A program made the translations under genes and the position numbers. A stretch of 64,000 nucleotides of DNA, from positions 3,525 through 67,524 of the forward strand of contig CAVVSK010000023.1 in NCBI GenBank assembly GCA_963750965.1, written 5' to 3'. The stretch comes from CANKHA01 sp963750965. Lineage in GTDB: Bacteria > Pseudomonadota > Alphaproteobacteria > Rhizobiales > Xanthobacteraceae. This document shows, one piece after another, positions 25,586 to 34,175 of this stretch (positions are counted from its first letter, which is position 1; each line of letters begins with the position of its first letter). Under the pieces are notes generated by a model. That model was not told the DNA's origin. It made no database searches and worked only from the letters and a program-made list of their open reading frames with translations.

Positions 25586-26572
25586 ATGAGACATGTGTTG
25601 TCGGCCGCGGCGGTTGTTGCCGCCTCGTTCATCGCGGGGCTAGGGCCCGCCTTCGCTCAGGATTTTCCAAATCGCCCGATCACGGTTGTCGTACCCTTTT
25701 CCGCTGGCGGCCCGACCGATGCACTTATTCGAACCCTGGCCGATCGCATGCGCGTGAGTCTCGGTCAATCTATTCTGGTGGAGAATGTCACCGGTGCTGC
25801 CGGCACCATTGGCGTGGGTCGTGTCGCACGCGCGCCAGGCGACGGATATACGCTCAGCTTTGGTCACTGGAGCACGCACGTGATCAATGGCGCGGTCTAT
25901 CCGCTTCCGTTCGATTTATTGACAGATCTCGAACCGATCGCTTTGCTAACCAGCTATCCCATGCTGCTCGTCTCCAAGAATGCTTTGCCCGCCAATAATT
26001 TGAAGGAATTTGTCGACTGGGTGAAAGCCAATCAGCACAAGGCGGCGGTGGGCAGCATCGGCGCTGGAAGCGCCGCGCACATCGCCGGCGTCTATTTCGA
26101 GAACATTGCCGGCGTGAAACTCAACTACATCCCGTATCGCGGTGCGGCCCCCGCCCTTCAGGATCTGCTGGCTGGCAACATCGATTTCATGTTCGATCAC
26201 GTCTCCAACGCACTGCCGCACGTGAAGGAAGGCAAGATCAGAGCTTATGCTGTGACCTCCGATCAGCGGCTGCCATCGGCCCCTAGCATCCCTACGGTGG
26301 ATGAGGCCGGATTGCCGAAGCTGCACGTATCGATCTGGTTTGGTCTCTGGGCACCGCGGGGCACCTCGAGGGATATCGTCTTGAAGCTCAATTCGGCCGT
26401 TAAGGAAGCTCTTGCCGATCCGGCCATTCGCGGGAAGCTGGAGGCACTCGGGCAGGTGATTCCTCCCGCCGATCAGCAATCGCCGGAGGCGCTGGCGGCG
26501 CATCAGAAAGCGGAAATCGAGAAGTGGTGGCCAATCGTCAAGGCCGCTAACATCAAGATAGAAGCGCAGTAA
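25586..26572 (+). CDS. Bug-family (TTT) tripartite tricarboxylate transporter substrate-binding protein
   Basis: 328 residues. A signal peptide (MRHVLSAAAVVAASFIAGLG, cleaved near AFAQ) precedes FPNRPITVVVPFSAGGPTDA, ENVTGAAGTIGVGRVARAPG and NYIPYRGAAPALQDLLAGNI, the Bug hallmarks. These periplasmic proteins bind carboxylates or other small anions. No TctA/TctB membrane genes are next to it, as is common for the many orphan Bug proteins of this group. The ATG at 25586 has GGAGG seven to eleven bases upstream. Confidence 0.92.
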   Translation: MRHVLSAAAVVAASFIAGLGPAFAQDFPNRPITVVVPFSAGGPTDALIRTLADRMRVSLGQSILVENVTGAAGTIGVGRVARAPGDGYTLSFGHWSTHVINGAVYPLPFDLLTDLEPIALLTSYPMLLVSKNALPANNLKEFVDWVKANQHKAAVGSIGAGSAAHIAGVYFENIAGVKLNYIPYRGAAPALQDLLAGNIDFMFDHVSNALPHVKEGKIRAYAVTSDQRLPSAPSIPTVDEAGLPKLHVSIWFGLWAPRGTSRDIVLKLNSAVKEALADPAIRGKLEALGQVIPPADQQSPEALAAHQKAEIEKWWPIVKAANIKIEAQ

Positions 26573-26670
26573 GCTCGCTCGCGCGGCTGAAGCTGGGAAC
26601 GCTTATGGTGTACCGGCCGGCAGGCGCTCGGTTGTGATCAACAGACGTCGCAGTAATATTCTGAGTCAAC

Positions 26671-27306
26671 ATGCCTGAAAAATTCATCGAGTACTATGAC
26701 GCCATGTCGTCCCCCTGGACCTATCTCGGTCACAAGCGCTTTGAGTCCATCGCGCATCGGTTCGGTCTGACCATTCGCCACAAACCAATGGACCTGCTGA
26801 AGGTGTGGTCGGTTTCAGGGGGATTGCCACTAAAGCAGCGTGCTGAGCAGCGTCAGAAGTACCGACATCTTGAATTGAGGCGATGGAGCGAGATTTTGCA
26901 GATCCCCTGCAATCTGGAGCCGGCCTATCACCCGGTCGCGGACCGGCGGGCCTGTTACCTCGTGATCGCAGCAATGAAGCGCGGCTTCGACTGGAGCAAA
27001 CTGACGCATGCCATTCTGCGCGCGGTCTGGGTTGAAGACCGTAACATTGCTGACCACGACACATTAGTGGCAATCGCGGACGAGAACGGTTTTGATGGGC
27101 GCGCCTTACTGGCTGCAACCGAAGATGAGGCGGTCAAGGCGGAGTATCAGGCTAATACCGATCAAGCCGTCGCGCTCGGCGTATTCGGTGCGCCGACGTA
27201 TATATATGAAGGCGAAATGTTCTGGGGGCAGGATCGTTTGCATATGCTGGAATGGCGGCTGACGCAGAAGGCGGGCAGCGACCTTAGTAGATTCAATTTC
27301 GGATAA
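26671..27306 (+). CDS. 2-hydroxychromene-2-carboxylate isomerase family protein (DsbA-like fold)
   Basis: 211 residues: EYYDAMSSPWTYLGHKRFES (glutathione-site Ser, equivalent to the NahD SPxxY motif), RHKPMDLLKVWSVSGGLPLK and GVFGAPTYIYEGEMFWGQDR. It belongs to the kappa-GST-like isomerases, which act with glutathione in aromatic degradation or as detoxifying oxidoreductases. It is the second gene after the Bug-type binding protein, 98 bases away. Not linked to naphthalene genes here, so its substrate is unknown. Confidence 0.88.
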   Translation: MPEKFIEYYDAMSSPWTYLGHKRFESIAHRFGLTIRHKPMDLLKVWSVSGGLPLKQRAEQRQKYRHLELRRWSEILQIPCNLEPAYHPVADRRACYLVIAAMKRGFDWSKLTHAILRAVWVEDRNIADHDTLVAIADENGFDGRALLAATEDEAVKAEYQANTDQAVALGVFGAPTYIYEGEMFWGQDRLHMLEWRLTQKAGSDLSRFNFG

Positions 27307-27501
27307 CTTTCGATCCATCTCGTCTTGAAGGCGCGACGGCCTCGGAGCGGCTCGATTAGAGCTGCATCAGCCCAATATCGTGTCGCGACGGTATATTGAC
27401 GCGGAGCAAAGGAAGCCTTCGGAGAACGCGTCCTTCATAACTACACGACGTTTAGCCCGTGATATTCCCTGCTTTTGCGCAACAATTCCCTGCTTGCAAA
27501 T

Positions 27502-27800
27502 TTAAATTCTCTGTTCCGTTGAGCAGGGAATTTGCGTCTAAAGCGCCGGCCGACAATACTATTTTGGAGTCTCTGTGGTTGCCAGGAGCGGCGATTTGGC
27601 GAAAATTCCCTGAAATATTCCCTGTTTGCAGGGAAAAGGGGCAGAGCAGGACGCGTACATCACTGCTTCGCCAGCCAGCCAGTGTGGTCTGTCCTGACAG
27701 ACTCCGATAAATCGCAAGTTATGCCCGCCAACAGCGGTCTTTTTGCCACTTGGACAGTCTCTAGGCATGGCATGAAGAGACTGTGGGTCGATCGGAGTTT
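27502..27800. repeat. Dispersed repeat, copy B
   Basis: Shares with copy A: TTCCGTTGAGCAGGGAATTT, the hairpin TTCCCTG-TTTG-CAGGGAA at 27618-27635, CGCCAGCCAGCCAG, TATGCCCGCCAACAGC-like and the block TTTTTGCCACTTGGACAGTC. It continues into the 25-base block at 27774-27798 that in copy A sits 410 bases further on. So copy A looks interrupted or rearranged relative to B. No gene could be supported in 27307-27958. Confidence 0.65.
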
Positions 27801-27958
27801 TAAATTTTATAACGGGAGCGTTGACGCCCCACACTTCTTCGGCGACTGGAGATATCCCCCGTGGCAGTTGCCGATCAAATAAAAGGGGCACCGCTTCGTA
27901 TATTATGCAATATCGTGAGCAATGCCCCCAATGCTTCAGATAGATTGGCAGATAACTT

Positions 27959-28228
27959 ATGAAGACATTGATCGCTATTTCGATCTTGACTTCCGCAATA
28001 GTATTATGGCGCGTAAGATCGTTTTGGATAGCTTTTATCCTCGCTGCGACCGCATCCTTTGTAATTTGGGCTCAAGCGTTGATTGCCGTGTCGGTCATTG
28101 CGACGCATCCGCTCGTTGCATGGAAGGGCCAGTATTTTTTCGTCGGCAGTTTGGCTGTTTCGATAGTATGTTTTCTTGTGATGTGGTGCGGCAGGGAATT
28201 CGTTCTGCCATTTTGGAAGAAAAAATGA
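27959..28228 (+). CDS. Small membrane protein of unknown function
   Basis: 89 residues with three hydrophobic segments (MKTLIAISILTSAIVLW; FWIAFILAATASFVIWAQAL; FFVGSLAVSIVCFLVMW) and a basic C-terminal end FWKKK. It should sit in the inner membrane. No family was recognised. No strong ribosome site is visible, so the start is uncertain. Confidence 0.5.
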   Translation: MKTLIAISILTSAIVLWRVRSFWIAFILAATASFVIWAQALIAVSVIATHPLVAWKGQYFFVGSLAVSIVCFLVMWCGREFVLPFWKKK

Positions 28229-28404
28229 TGAATTGATTATCTCTGAAATGTTTATTGGAAAAAGTCGATGCAGGACGTCTTTGCCCCCGGTCACCAGTTC
28301 AAACTATATCTATATAATGGGTTGCAGGGATCTCGACGTGTCTCAGCGGATCCTGAATGTCTGCAGTGCTTATCACCTTAACGGTCATCGACCGTAAAAG
28401 AACA

Positions 28405-28433
28405 GCGCGGCAACGTTTATCGTGTCGCCGCGC
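28405..28433 (-). terminator. Possible rho-independent terminator of the Tyr/Gly-rich protein gene
   Basis: GCGCGGC and GCCGCGC arms (7 bp) with a 15-base loop, followed on the minus strand by TGTTCTTTT. It lies 35 bases after the minus-strand gene ending at 28468. The loop is long and the T-run interrupted, so this is a moderate-confidence call. Confidence 0.35.
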
Positions 28434-28467
28434 CGGAGCTCGTATGACGCTCGGAAGCGTCGTGCGA

Positions 28468-28920
28468 TTACCAGCGATAATAACCCCTGCGGAAGCCCCC
28501 ATATGCATAGGAAGAGTAGGGATACCGGTAGCCGTAGCTCACATAGGGATAGGAGCTGGCGTAGTAGGGGTAGCTGTAACCAGAATAGTAATACGGATAT
28601 CCATAGCTACTGGCGTAATAGGGATAGGAATATCCGCTGGAGTAGTACGGATAGGAGTAAGCGTAGGACCGGTAGGGTCTGTAATAACCATACCCGCCGT
28701 AACCGGCATAGCGCCGATAGCCGCCGTAATAGCCCCGGTGTGCGTAGCCGCCGCGGTAAAAGCCTCCCCGCCGGTAATAAACCGGCTCGGTCAGCTGATC
28801 TTTGGCGGCGGCGGCAGCACTCGCTCCCATGCCTGAAGTCATTGGCACGGCAGCTGCCATGGTCGGCACGCTGAGTGTAAGCGCAATAGCGCCAAACATC
28901 GTTGAGGCGAGTTTTTGCAT
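28468..28920 (-). CDS. Secreted Tyr/Gly-rich repetitive protein
   Basis: 150 residues. A signal peptide (MQKLASTMFGAIALTLSVPT, Ala-X-Ala site near MAAA) precedes a low-complexity body of about 100 residues rich in Tyr, Gly, Ser and Arg (RRGGFYRGGY, YSYPYYSSGY repeats). GGAG lies seven bases upstream of the ATG. Proteins like this are common in Bradyrhizobium and may be envelope-associated or structural; function is unknown. The repeat YPYY..GYSYPYYASS occurs at least twice. Confidence 0.75.
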   Translation of the reverse strand: MQKLASTMFGAIALTLSVPTMAAAVPMTSGMGASAAAAAKDQLTEPVYYRRGGFYRGGYAHRGYYGGYRRYAGYGGYGYYRPYRSYAYSYPYYSSGYSYPYYASSYGYPYYYSGYSYPYYASSYPYVSYGYRYPYSSYAYGGFRRGYYRW

Positions 28921-29040
28921 TTGATTTCTCCGGTGCGACTTAGCCTGGAAAAACCATAAGTCCTTGCCGCCCTTTTTCTATTGTCCCTCAGGCCAATATG
29001 CGTGCAAACGCCGACGCCCTTATATCTCATAACAGGATGA

Positions 29041-29211
29041 CGGATTGGTTGCGATCAGCGCAGCTATCGTGCGCCGGTCGCTGTCACCGGCGCATGCGAG
29101 GTCGCCGAGAGTGAGTCGCCTGTGCTCGGTGTTGCGGTGCCATACGCGGTTGCCAATGTGCTGCTTACGATGCTGGGCCCCATCATCGTGGGCACACTTT
29201 CCGCGGCATGA
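29041..29211 (+). pseudogene. C-terminal remnant of an AspT/YidE-type antiporter
   Basis: From 29041 one frame reads through VTGACEVAESESPVLGVAVP and YAVANVLLTMLGPIIVGTLS to a stop at 29209-29211. This resembles the end of aspartate:alanine exchanger-like transporters (YidE/AspT family), which finish in '...YA.....VLLT..G..IV'. Nothing upstream belongs to it, so it is a leftover of a deleted gene. The rest of 28921-29231 is intergenic. Confidence 0.45.
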
Positions 29212-29231
29212 ATGTCCGCCGATAGGTCAAA

Positions 29232-29642
29232 ATGAAGAAGCAAAAAATCGTATTCGTATTTTTTATTCAGGCGCTTGCCCAGGCGGCATTGATTGTCCCG
29301 TCACATGCATTCGACCTCGCCGGCGCGTGGGCGACGGAAAAGGCCACATGTCCGCGAGTCTTTACCAAGAACGCCACGTCGATCGCGTTTGCCCCCGAGA
29401 GCGAGCAGTGGGGCAAGGGATTCATTGTCGAGGGCAACACCATCCGCGGCTTATCGGTGAAATGCGTTATCAAGTCGAAAAAGGAAACCAAATCGGAAAT
29501 TAATATGATCGCGAGCTGCGCGACCGATATCATGATCGATCAGGTGCAACTGCGTTTCAAAATCACGGGTCCCAACACTATCACCCGGGTGTTCCCCGGA
29601 ATTAAGGGCGTCGAAACCCCATTCAGTCGTTGCCAGTTCTGA
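29232..29642 (+). CDS. Small secreted protein of unknown function
   Basis: 136 residues. A signal peptide (MKKQKIVFVFFIQALAQAAL, cut near SHAF) is followed by FDLAGAWATEKATCPRVFTK and a short beta-rich domain with four cysteines (CPRVF, VKCVIK, ASCATD, SRCQF), which could form two disulfides. The pattern is seen in rhizobial secreted proteins of unknown role. Start ATG is the first in frame; no strong ribosome site. Confidence 0.75.
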   Translation: MKKQKIVFVFFIQALAQAALIVPSHAFDLAGAWATEKATCPRVFTKNATSIAFAPESEQWGKGFIVEGNTIRGLSVKCVIKSKKETKSEINMIASCATDIMIDQVQLRFKITGPNTITRVFPGIKGVETPFSRCQF

Positions 29643-29740
29643 TCGCCCGCAATGTCTGTTCTCTGCTTCGGCGTCAGCTCCGCACGAGGGCGGATGTCAG
29701 GAGGTCGCTGACGCCAGTCGCCAGCTGAAATGGAAACCGC

Positions 29741-30703
29741 TTACTTTGACGCCTCAGTATCAGCGACCTGTTTCCAGGTCCGATCGGGATTATACGAACT
29801 CATGCGTTCGGCAAGCCTAGCCGTGTCGGGCCCAAGATCCTTTTGGAACACTGCACCGGCATAATTGACGATGAAAGTCATGACGCCTGAGTTTCTGTAT
29901 TCCGCGGGATAAGCGACAAGCGCAAATCCGCCGATCATCTTGCCGCGCACGATATACTCCAGTTCCCCGCCGGGAGCCGCCGATCCTTGCTTTGTCAGGA
30001 CCTTGAAATAGTAGCCGTGGAAGGGCGCCCGCTCGCCTCCAGCCCGGTAGCCTTGTGCAGTCGCCCTTGCGACGAGCTCACCCAGAGGGCTGGGCTCGTC
30101 ACCTTGGGAAGTCGGCCAATAGAGTCCGTCTTTCTTTCCAGGCTGGCTGATGATGCGTTGCGCGTATGTTTTGACGCCAGCGCCGGTACGATCTTTTTCT
30201 GCGTATTCATTCTGCGCATCAACGTAGGCAAGTGAGGTCTGGATTGCGTCCAGCTCATTTTTACCGATGCGGCGCGCCAGAATCTCCTCACGACCCGCCG
30301 TTGTATCGAACCGCCACTTCCCATCCTTGAGGACGAGCGGTATCGGCAGCGGAAACTCCTCTTGTCCAACGACCACGGTGGCTTTGTTGTCGCCTTCCAT
30401 CGCAATCTGATGCTTGGCATCATAGGCGGCGACAAAGTTCTGGCGTGTCGTAGCATCGGCAACGAGATCTCCCGACGAGACGATGTCTTCGCCATCGGCT
30501 CCCAGCACGGTCACCATAGCTTTCCGCTCACCCGTCTTGACTGCATTGACAAGAGCACTAGCGGCCTCGTCGGGCGTGTTAAACGCTTGTTGAGCGCCGG
30601 CAACAGATGCGGAAGTGCACACGAGCAACACCGCTGCCCACAAAACCCTCTGTCTCAGAAGGGGGGCATGAAAACAATCTGCCGATGAAAGAACTTTGTT
30701 CAT
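29741..30703 (-). CDS. DUF2950 family protein
   Basis: 320 residues with a signal-anchor-like N-terminus (RVLWAAVLLVCTSASVAGAQ). The body has AFNTPDEAASALVNAVKTGE, FDTTAGREEILARRIGKNEL, and SQPGKKDGLYWPTSQGDEPS, AFHGYYFKVLTKQG-type segments, all DUF2950 landmarks. Genes of this family are repeatedly found beside DUF3300 genes, as here (22 bases apart), so the pair is probably a periplasmic/envelope module. Function is unknown. GAGG upstream of the ATG. Confidence 0.88.
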   Translation of the reverse strand: MNKVLSSADCFHAPLLRQRVLWAAVLLVCTSASVAGAQQAFNTPDEAASALVNAVKTGERKAMVTVLGADGEDIVSSGDLVADATTRQNFVAAYDAKHQIAMEGDNKATVVVGQEEFPLPIPLVLKDGKWRFDTTAGREEILARRIGKNELDAIQTSLAYVDAQNEYAEKDRTGAGVKTYAQRIISQPGKKDGLYWPTSQGDEPSPLGELVARATAQGYRAGGERAPFHGYYFKVLTKQGSAAPGGELEYIVRGKMIGGFALVAYPAEYRNSGVMTFIVNYAGAVFQKDLGPDTARLAERMSSYNPDRTWKQVADTEASK

Positions 30704-30725
30704 GACGTCCTCGCTCGCAGAACTG

Positions 30726-32405
30726 TCAGTGTGAAATGGGGAAAGCGGCTGGCATACGGCCGCCCGACGCTATCCATTGCTCGTAGGTCTGGAACTTGAT
30801 CCCGAGCTTGTCGTAGTAGACCCGCAGGTAGCCGTCTCTGCCACGCACTACGGCATTTGGCACCGCTGCTTGCACTTCCTGCGCCATCACGCCGACATAA
30901 GCACGATCGCTGCCGTAGTAGCCGAAACGATAGAGACCGACGCCATTGCCGAGTTGACCGAGAAGGGAGATGTCGTGCTTCAGCGCGATGTCCGATCGCC
31001 GTCCCCCACCGCCGCGACCGCCACCACCGCCACCGCGACCGCCACCGCCACCGCCTCGAAAACCACCGCCGCCGCCTGCTCGTATGCCGCCACCACCACC
31101 GCCGCCGAGGCTCGCATGGCCGCGCGCGGACTGGGCGTGCGCTACCCGACCTGACTGCATATTTCCGAGGCCATTGTAGCCGCGGCCGGGCGATGCGATG
31201 GACGCACCGCCGGAAGGGCGTTGACCTGCGCTTGGCCTTTGGCCCGTGCTTGGCCGTTGACCTGCGCTTGGCCTTTGGCCCGTACTTGGCCGTTGACCTG
31301 CGCTTGGCCTTTGGCCCGTACTTGGCCGTTGACCTGCGCCTGGCTTCTGACCCGACCCAGGCCGCTGACCTGCGCCTGCGCCTGCGCCCGGCTTCTGGGC
31401 GCCGCCAGCACCGGTACCGGGGCGGTTTGCGCCTCCACGATCACCAAGATTGGCCTGACCACCGCCAGGCTTAAGCACCTGATCGCCGCCACGGCCGCGG
31501 TAATCCATCCGGTTCTGACTCCCGCCACGAATATTGTTGTTCCCAAACTTCTGCTGAACGTTGTTGTTGTTGTATTTGACGCCTTGCCGGTGTTCAGGCC
31601 GGTGCTGCCAATTGTTTCCGATGTTATTGATGTTGACCGGGCGATTGATGTTGATGTTGTTGCCGCCCCAATTGAATCCGCCACCCCAATAATTTCCGCC
31701 CCAAGCCCAGCGTCCAAGCGCATAGCCCGCGCCAAAAACAAGCCCGGTCGCGATGACTGCGCCGGTGATATAGCCCGGCGGCGGGAAATAATATGGTGGA
31801 TAGGCAGGATAAGGCCACCCGCCATAGACAACAGCAGGCTCGTAGTACGGCACGTAGATTGTGTTGGGCTCCGTCGGTTCAATAACGATGACCTGTTTGC
31901 CCTGTTCCTGTTTCTTTGTAACCTTTTGCTCCTTGGTCGACTGCAGCTTGTTGTTCGCTTCAGCCTTCGTACGCATCCGCTGGATGGCGTCCATCACGTC
32001 CGGCTGTTGTGCAAGAACAGCATCGCCAAGTTTCTGTGACCAATCGAGCTTCGTGCTCATCGTCGCGAGAACGTCTGGCGTGGCTACCAATGACTTCACG
32101 CTGTCGTCCCACGCTTGCTTGTCTACCGCGGCTTTTAACTGATCTCCCTTGAGATTCTTGTTCGCTTTCGCCCAGCGGTCGGCGTGCACGATCTCGAGTG
32201 GATAGGTCGACGCCATCAAGACCAGCGAAACAAGAGCGTCCGGATATAATGCGATGGGCGCAACGAGAGCTTCAAGCTCTTCAGACTTAAGCAACTGCTC
32301 GCTGGATGTGGCCGCAGGAGCCGGCTGAGTCTGCGCCCAGGCGGTAAATGGTGTCACGATGATACATGCTACCAGCCATGCTGCCCTTAGGCGATAAACA
32401 ATCAT
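30726..32405 (-). CDS. DUF3300 protein with repeat-rich middle and S74-type C-terminal domain
   Basis: 559 residues. Signal peptide to AWAQ, then the DUF3300 domain (LVAPIALYPDALVSLVLMAS through VIVIEPTEPNTIYVPYYEPA, roughly 35-220). The middle is Asn/Gly-rich with GQRPSTGQRPSAGQRPS repeats and a glycine stretch (GGGGGGRGGGG). The last 90 residues (SDIALKHDISLLGQLGNGVG, AYVGVMAQEVQAAVPNAVVR) match the peptidase S74 / endosialidase-type intramolecular chaperone domain. GGAGGAATAG before the ATG fixes the start. First gene of a pair with DUF2950 downstream. Confidence 0.88.
   Translation of the reverse strand: MIVYRLRAAWLVACIIVTPFTAWAQTQPAPAATSSEQLLKSEELEALVAPIALYPDALVSLVLMASTYPLEIVHADRWAKANKNLKGDQLKAAVDKQAWDDSVKSLVATPDVLATMSTKLDWSQKLGDAVLAQQPDVMDAIQRMRTKAEANNKLQSTKEQKVTKKQEQGKQVIVIEPTEPNTIYVPYYEPAVVYGGWPYPAYPPYYFPPPGYITGAVIATGLVFGAGYALGRWAWGGNYWGGGFNWGGNNININRPVNINNIGNNWQHRPEHRQGVKYNNNNVQQKFGNNNIRGGSQNRMDYRGRGGDQVLKPGGGQANLGDRGGANRPGTGAGGAQKPGAGAGAGQRPGSGQKPGAGQRPSTGQRPSAGQRPSTGQRPSAGQRPSTGQRPSAGQRPSGGASIASPGRGYNGLGNMQSGRVAHAQSARGHASLGGGGGGGIRAGGGGGFRGGGGGGRGGGGGGRGGGGRRSDIALKHDISLLGQLGNGVGLYRFGYYGSDRAYVGVMAQEVQAAVPNAVVRGRDGYLRVYYDKLGIKFQTYEQWIASGGRMPAAFPISH
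31220..31363. repeat. 36-bp tandem repeat in the DUF3300 gene
   Basis: Three nearly identical 36-base copies (31220-31255, 31256-31291, 31292-31327) and a fourth degenerate one to 31363. In the minus-strand frame they encode the repeated GQRPSTGQRPSA block. The unit is a multiple of three. Confidence 0.85.
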
Positions 32406-32963
32406 CTATTCCTCCAGCACATTTTAGAGCATTTCATTCTCTGAACAATAGAATGCTTGAAGCGACAGCCCGATATAGTAATCGAGGACAATAGTTTGAA
32501 GGGTGTGGTGATGTCATTTACATGCTGGCCGCGGCTTTGCTGCCGGAGGGTGTAATTTTGCATATTGAGGTTCCCTAATCCAAGCTCAGAAATCCCTGTT
32601 CTTCAAAAATAATTTCAAGCTCTGTATTGCCGACGTTTTCAGGCACCGCGCCTGGTGAGACAGACGTCCTGATGGCCGCAGGATGTAGGGGATGAAAGAC
32701 GGCAAATGGTGAGAAGCCACCGGGTGAAGCGACTCATTCATGCTTCCCTCCTGAGACGATCTTGATTCCCGTTCTCCCGCGCAGGGGGCGAACCATCCGT
32801 TCCGGTTTGACGTTTCAGCCGGAGCCGCCGCGCAATTTCCGTTTCAGGTTACCGCGGCCCATCGCTCGATGGGCATTGGCCTAAGGGGCAATGTCCCTCG
32901 GTACAAGGCCGTGCAGCCGCAAAAAATATTAGAGTGCCTATCCTACTGGTCCAGATATGACGC
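32406..32963. other. Intergenic stretch, nothing recognised
   Basis: About 560 bases between the divergent DUF3300 and DUF2092 genes. No gene, tRNA or repeat could be supported. It should contain both promoters; no clear -35/-10 or -24/-12 was seen. Confidence 0.5.
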
Positions 32964-33830
32964 GTGCAATTCTTCACGGATCTGCGGCCATGGAATGGAG
33001 GTACGAGATATGCTCAAAAATACGATGATACAGAACCTCTCGCTGCGATCACGCGCGCGGTCCTTGCGACAGCGGTATGCGTCGGTGCAACCGCTGTCGC
33101 CCGCGCCGATGAGGCTTCCGCGAAGAAGCTGTTGAAAGGAATGTCAGACTACATGGCGGCGCAGAAATCTATCTCGTTCGACTATGACGCTGCGCTTGAA
33201 GTGGTAACAAGGGACGATCAAAAGCTCACGTTACTCAGTTCGGGCGGTGTCGTTCTCAATAGGCCCGACAAGATCCGCTTCACGCGCGCCGGCGGCTTCG
33301 CCGACATTGAAATGCTGTTCGACGGAAAAACCCTCACCCTGCTCGGCAAGAACGCAAACATCTTTGTTCAGGCCGATGCTCCGGGTACCGTTGATCAGCT
33401 CGTCAACGACCTGCAGGAGAAGTTTAGGCGGCCGATGCCCGCCGCCGACCTGTTGCTTTCAAATTCCTATGACGAGCTGACGAGCGACGTGATTGACGCC
33501 AAGGATCTCGGTAGTGGCGTGGTCGGCGGCGTCGAATGCGACCATCTGGCCTTCCGCAAACAGGAGGTGGAATTCCAGATATGGATCGCACAGGGTGATA
33601 AACCCTATCCCTGCCGCTTCAGCATCACCTCACGGGGCATCCGGGGAAACCCGCAATACAGTGTGCAGGTTCGTGACTGGAACACGGGCGCCAATGTCGC
33701 AGCGACGGATTTCACCTTCAAAAATCCGAGCAATGCTAACAAACTCGATATCAAGGACATCCGGGAAAGGTTTAGCGATCTGCCTGGCAACTTCAAAATA
33801 GCGACTGAATCAATAGGGAGCGGAAAATGA
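32964..33830 (+). CDS. DUF2092 family secreted protein, start uncertain
   Basis: The body (from about residue 45) is DUF2092: SFDYDAALEVVTRDDQKLTL, SGGVVLNRPDKIRFTRAGGF, FDGKTLTLLGKNANIFVQAD and DHLAFRKQEVEFQIWIAQGD. DUF2092 proteins are exported, LolA-like lipoprotein-carrier folds. The signal region AVLATAVCVGATAVARADEA is in this frame, but the only start in frame is a GTG at 32964 without a ribosome site. The natural start, GGAGG then ATG at 33010 (MLKNTMIQNLS), is in another frame and would need -1 (or +2) shift near 33040. So either a frameshift or a rare start. Confidence 0.75.
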   Translation: MQFFTDLRPWNGGTRYAQKYDDTEPLAAITRAVLATAVCVGATAVARADEASAKKLLKGMSDYMAAQKSISFDYDAALEVVTRDDQKLTLLSSGGVVLNRPDKIRFTRAGGFADIEMLFDGKTLTLLGKNANIFVQADAPGTVDQLVNDLQEKFRRPMPAADLLLSNSYDELTSDVIDAKDLGSGVVGGVECDHLAFRKQEVEFQIWIAQGDKPYPCRFSITSRGIRGNPQYSVQVRDWNTGANVAATDFTFKNPSNANKLDIKDIRERFSDLPGNFKIATESIGSGK

Positions 33831-34039
33831 GCATGACAAAGCATCTCGGTCTCTCGATTCTCATCGCGCTTCTTGCGCTGTGCGCGATTGACATCGCCGG
33901 AAAGCTGCCGATACCCGGTGTAGCCAATATGGCATCGACGGCGCAGGCTGTAGTCGGACGGCCATTGACCCCTGTCAGCGTTGCCGGTGTGGCCCGGCGG
34001 ACGACGCGGCGTTGTGCGGCTGGCGTCTACGATTGCTGA
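33827..34039 (+). CDS. Small secreted/membrane protein of unknown function
   Basis: 70 residues: an N-terminal hydrophobic helix (LSILIALLALCAIDIAGKLP), then STAQAVVGRPLTPVSVAGVA ending in RRTTRRCAAGVYDC. The start overlaps the DUF2092 stop (ATGA) with AGGGAG upstream, so the two are co-translated. The motif VGRPLTP..VAGVARRTTRR is reminiscent of short proteins found beside DUF2092 genes in rhizobia; the two C-terminal Cys could pair. Function unknown. Confidence 0.7.
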   Translation: MSMTKHLGLSILIALLALCAIDIAGKLPIPGVANMASTAQAVVGRPLTPVSVAGVARRTTRRCAAGVYDC

Positions 34040-34175
34040 TATCCCCACCTCAAGAAATCCGGAGCGATCGCGAGAAGTCGCTCCGGAATGCCAGTGTCGT
34101 ACTTCAACTGGCTGCTACCATTCAACGCCCCGCTTGCGCTGGGCGCATTGACCCTCCTCTGACGCAGGGAGCAAT

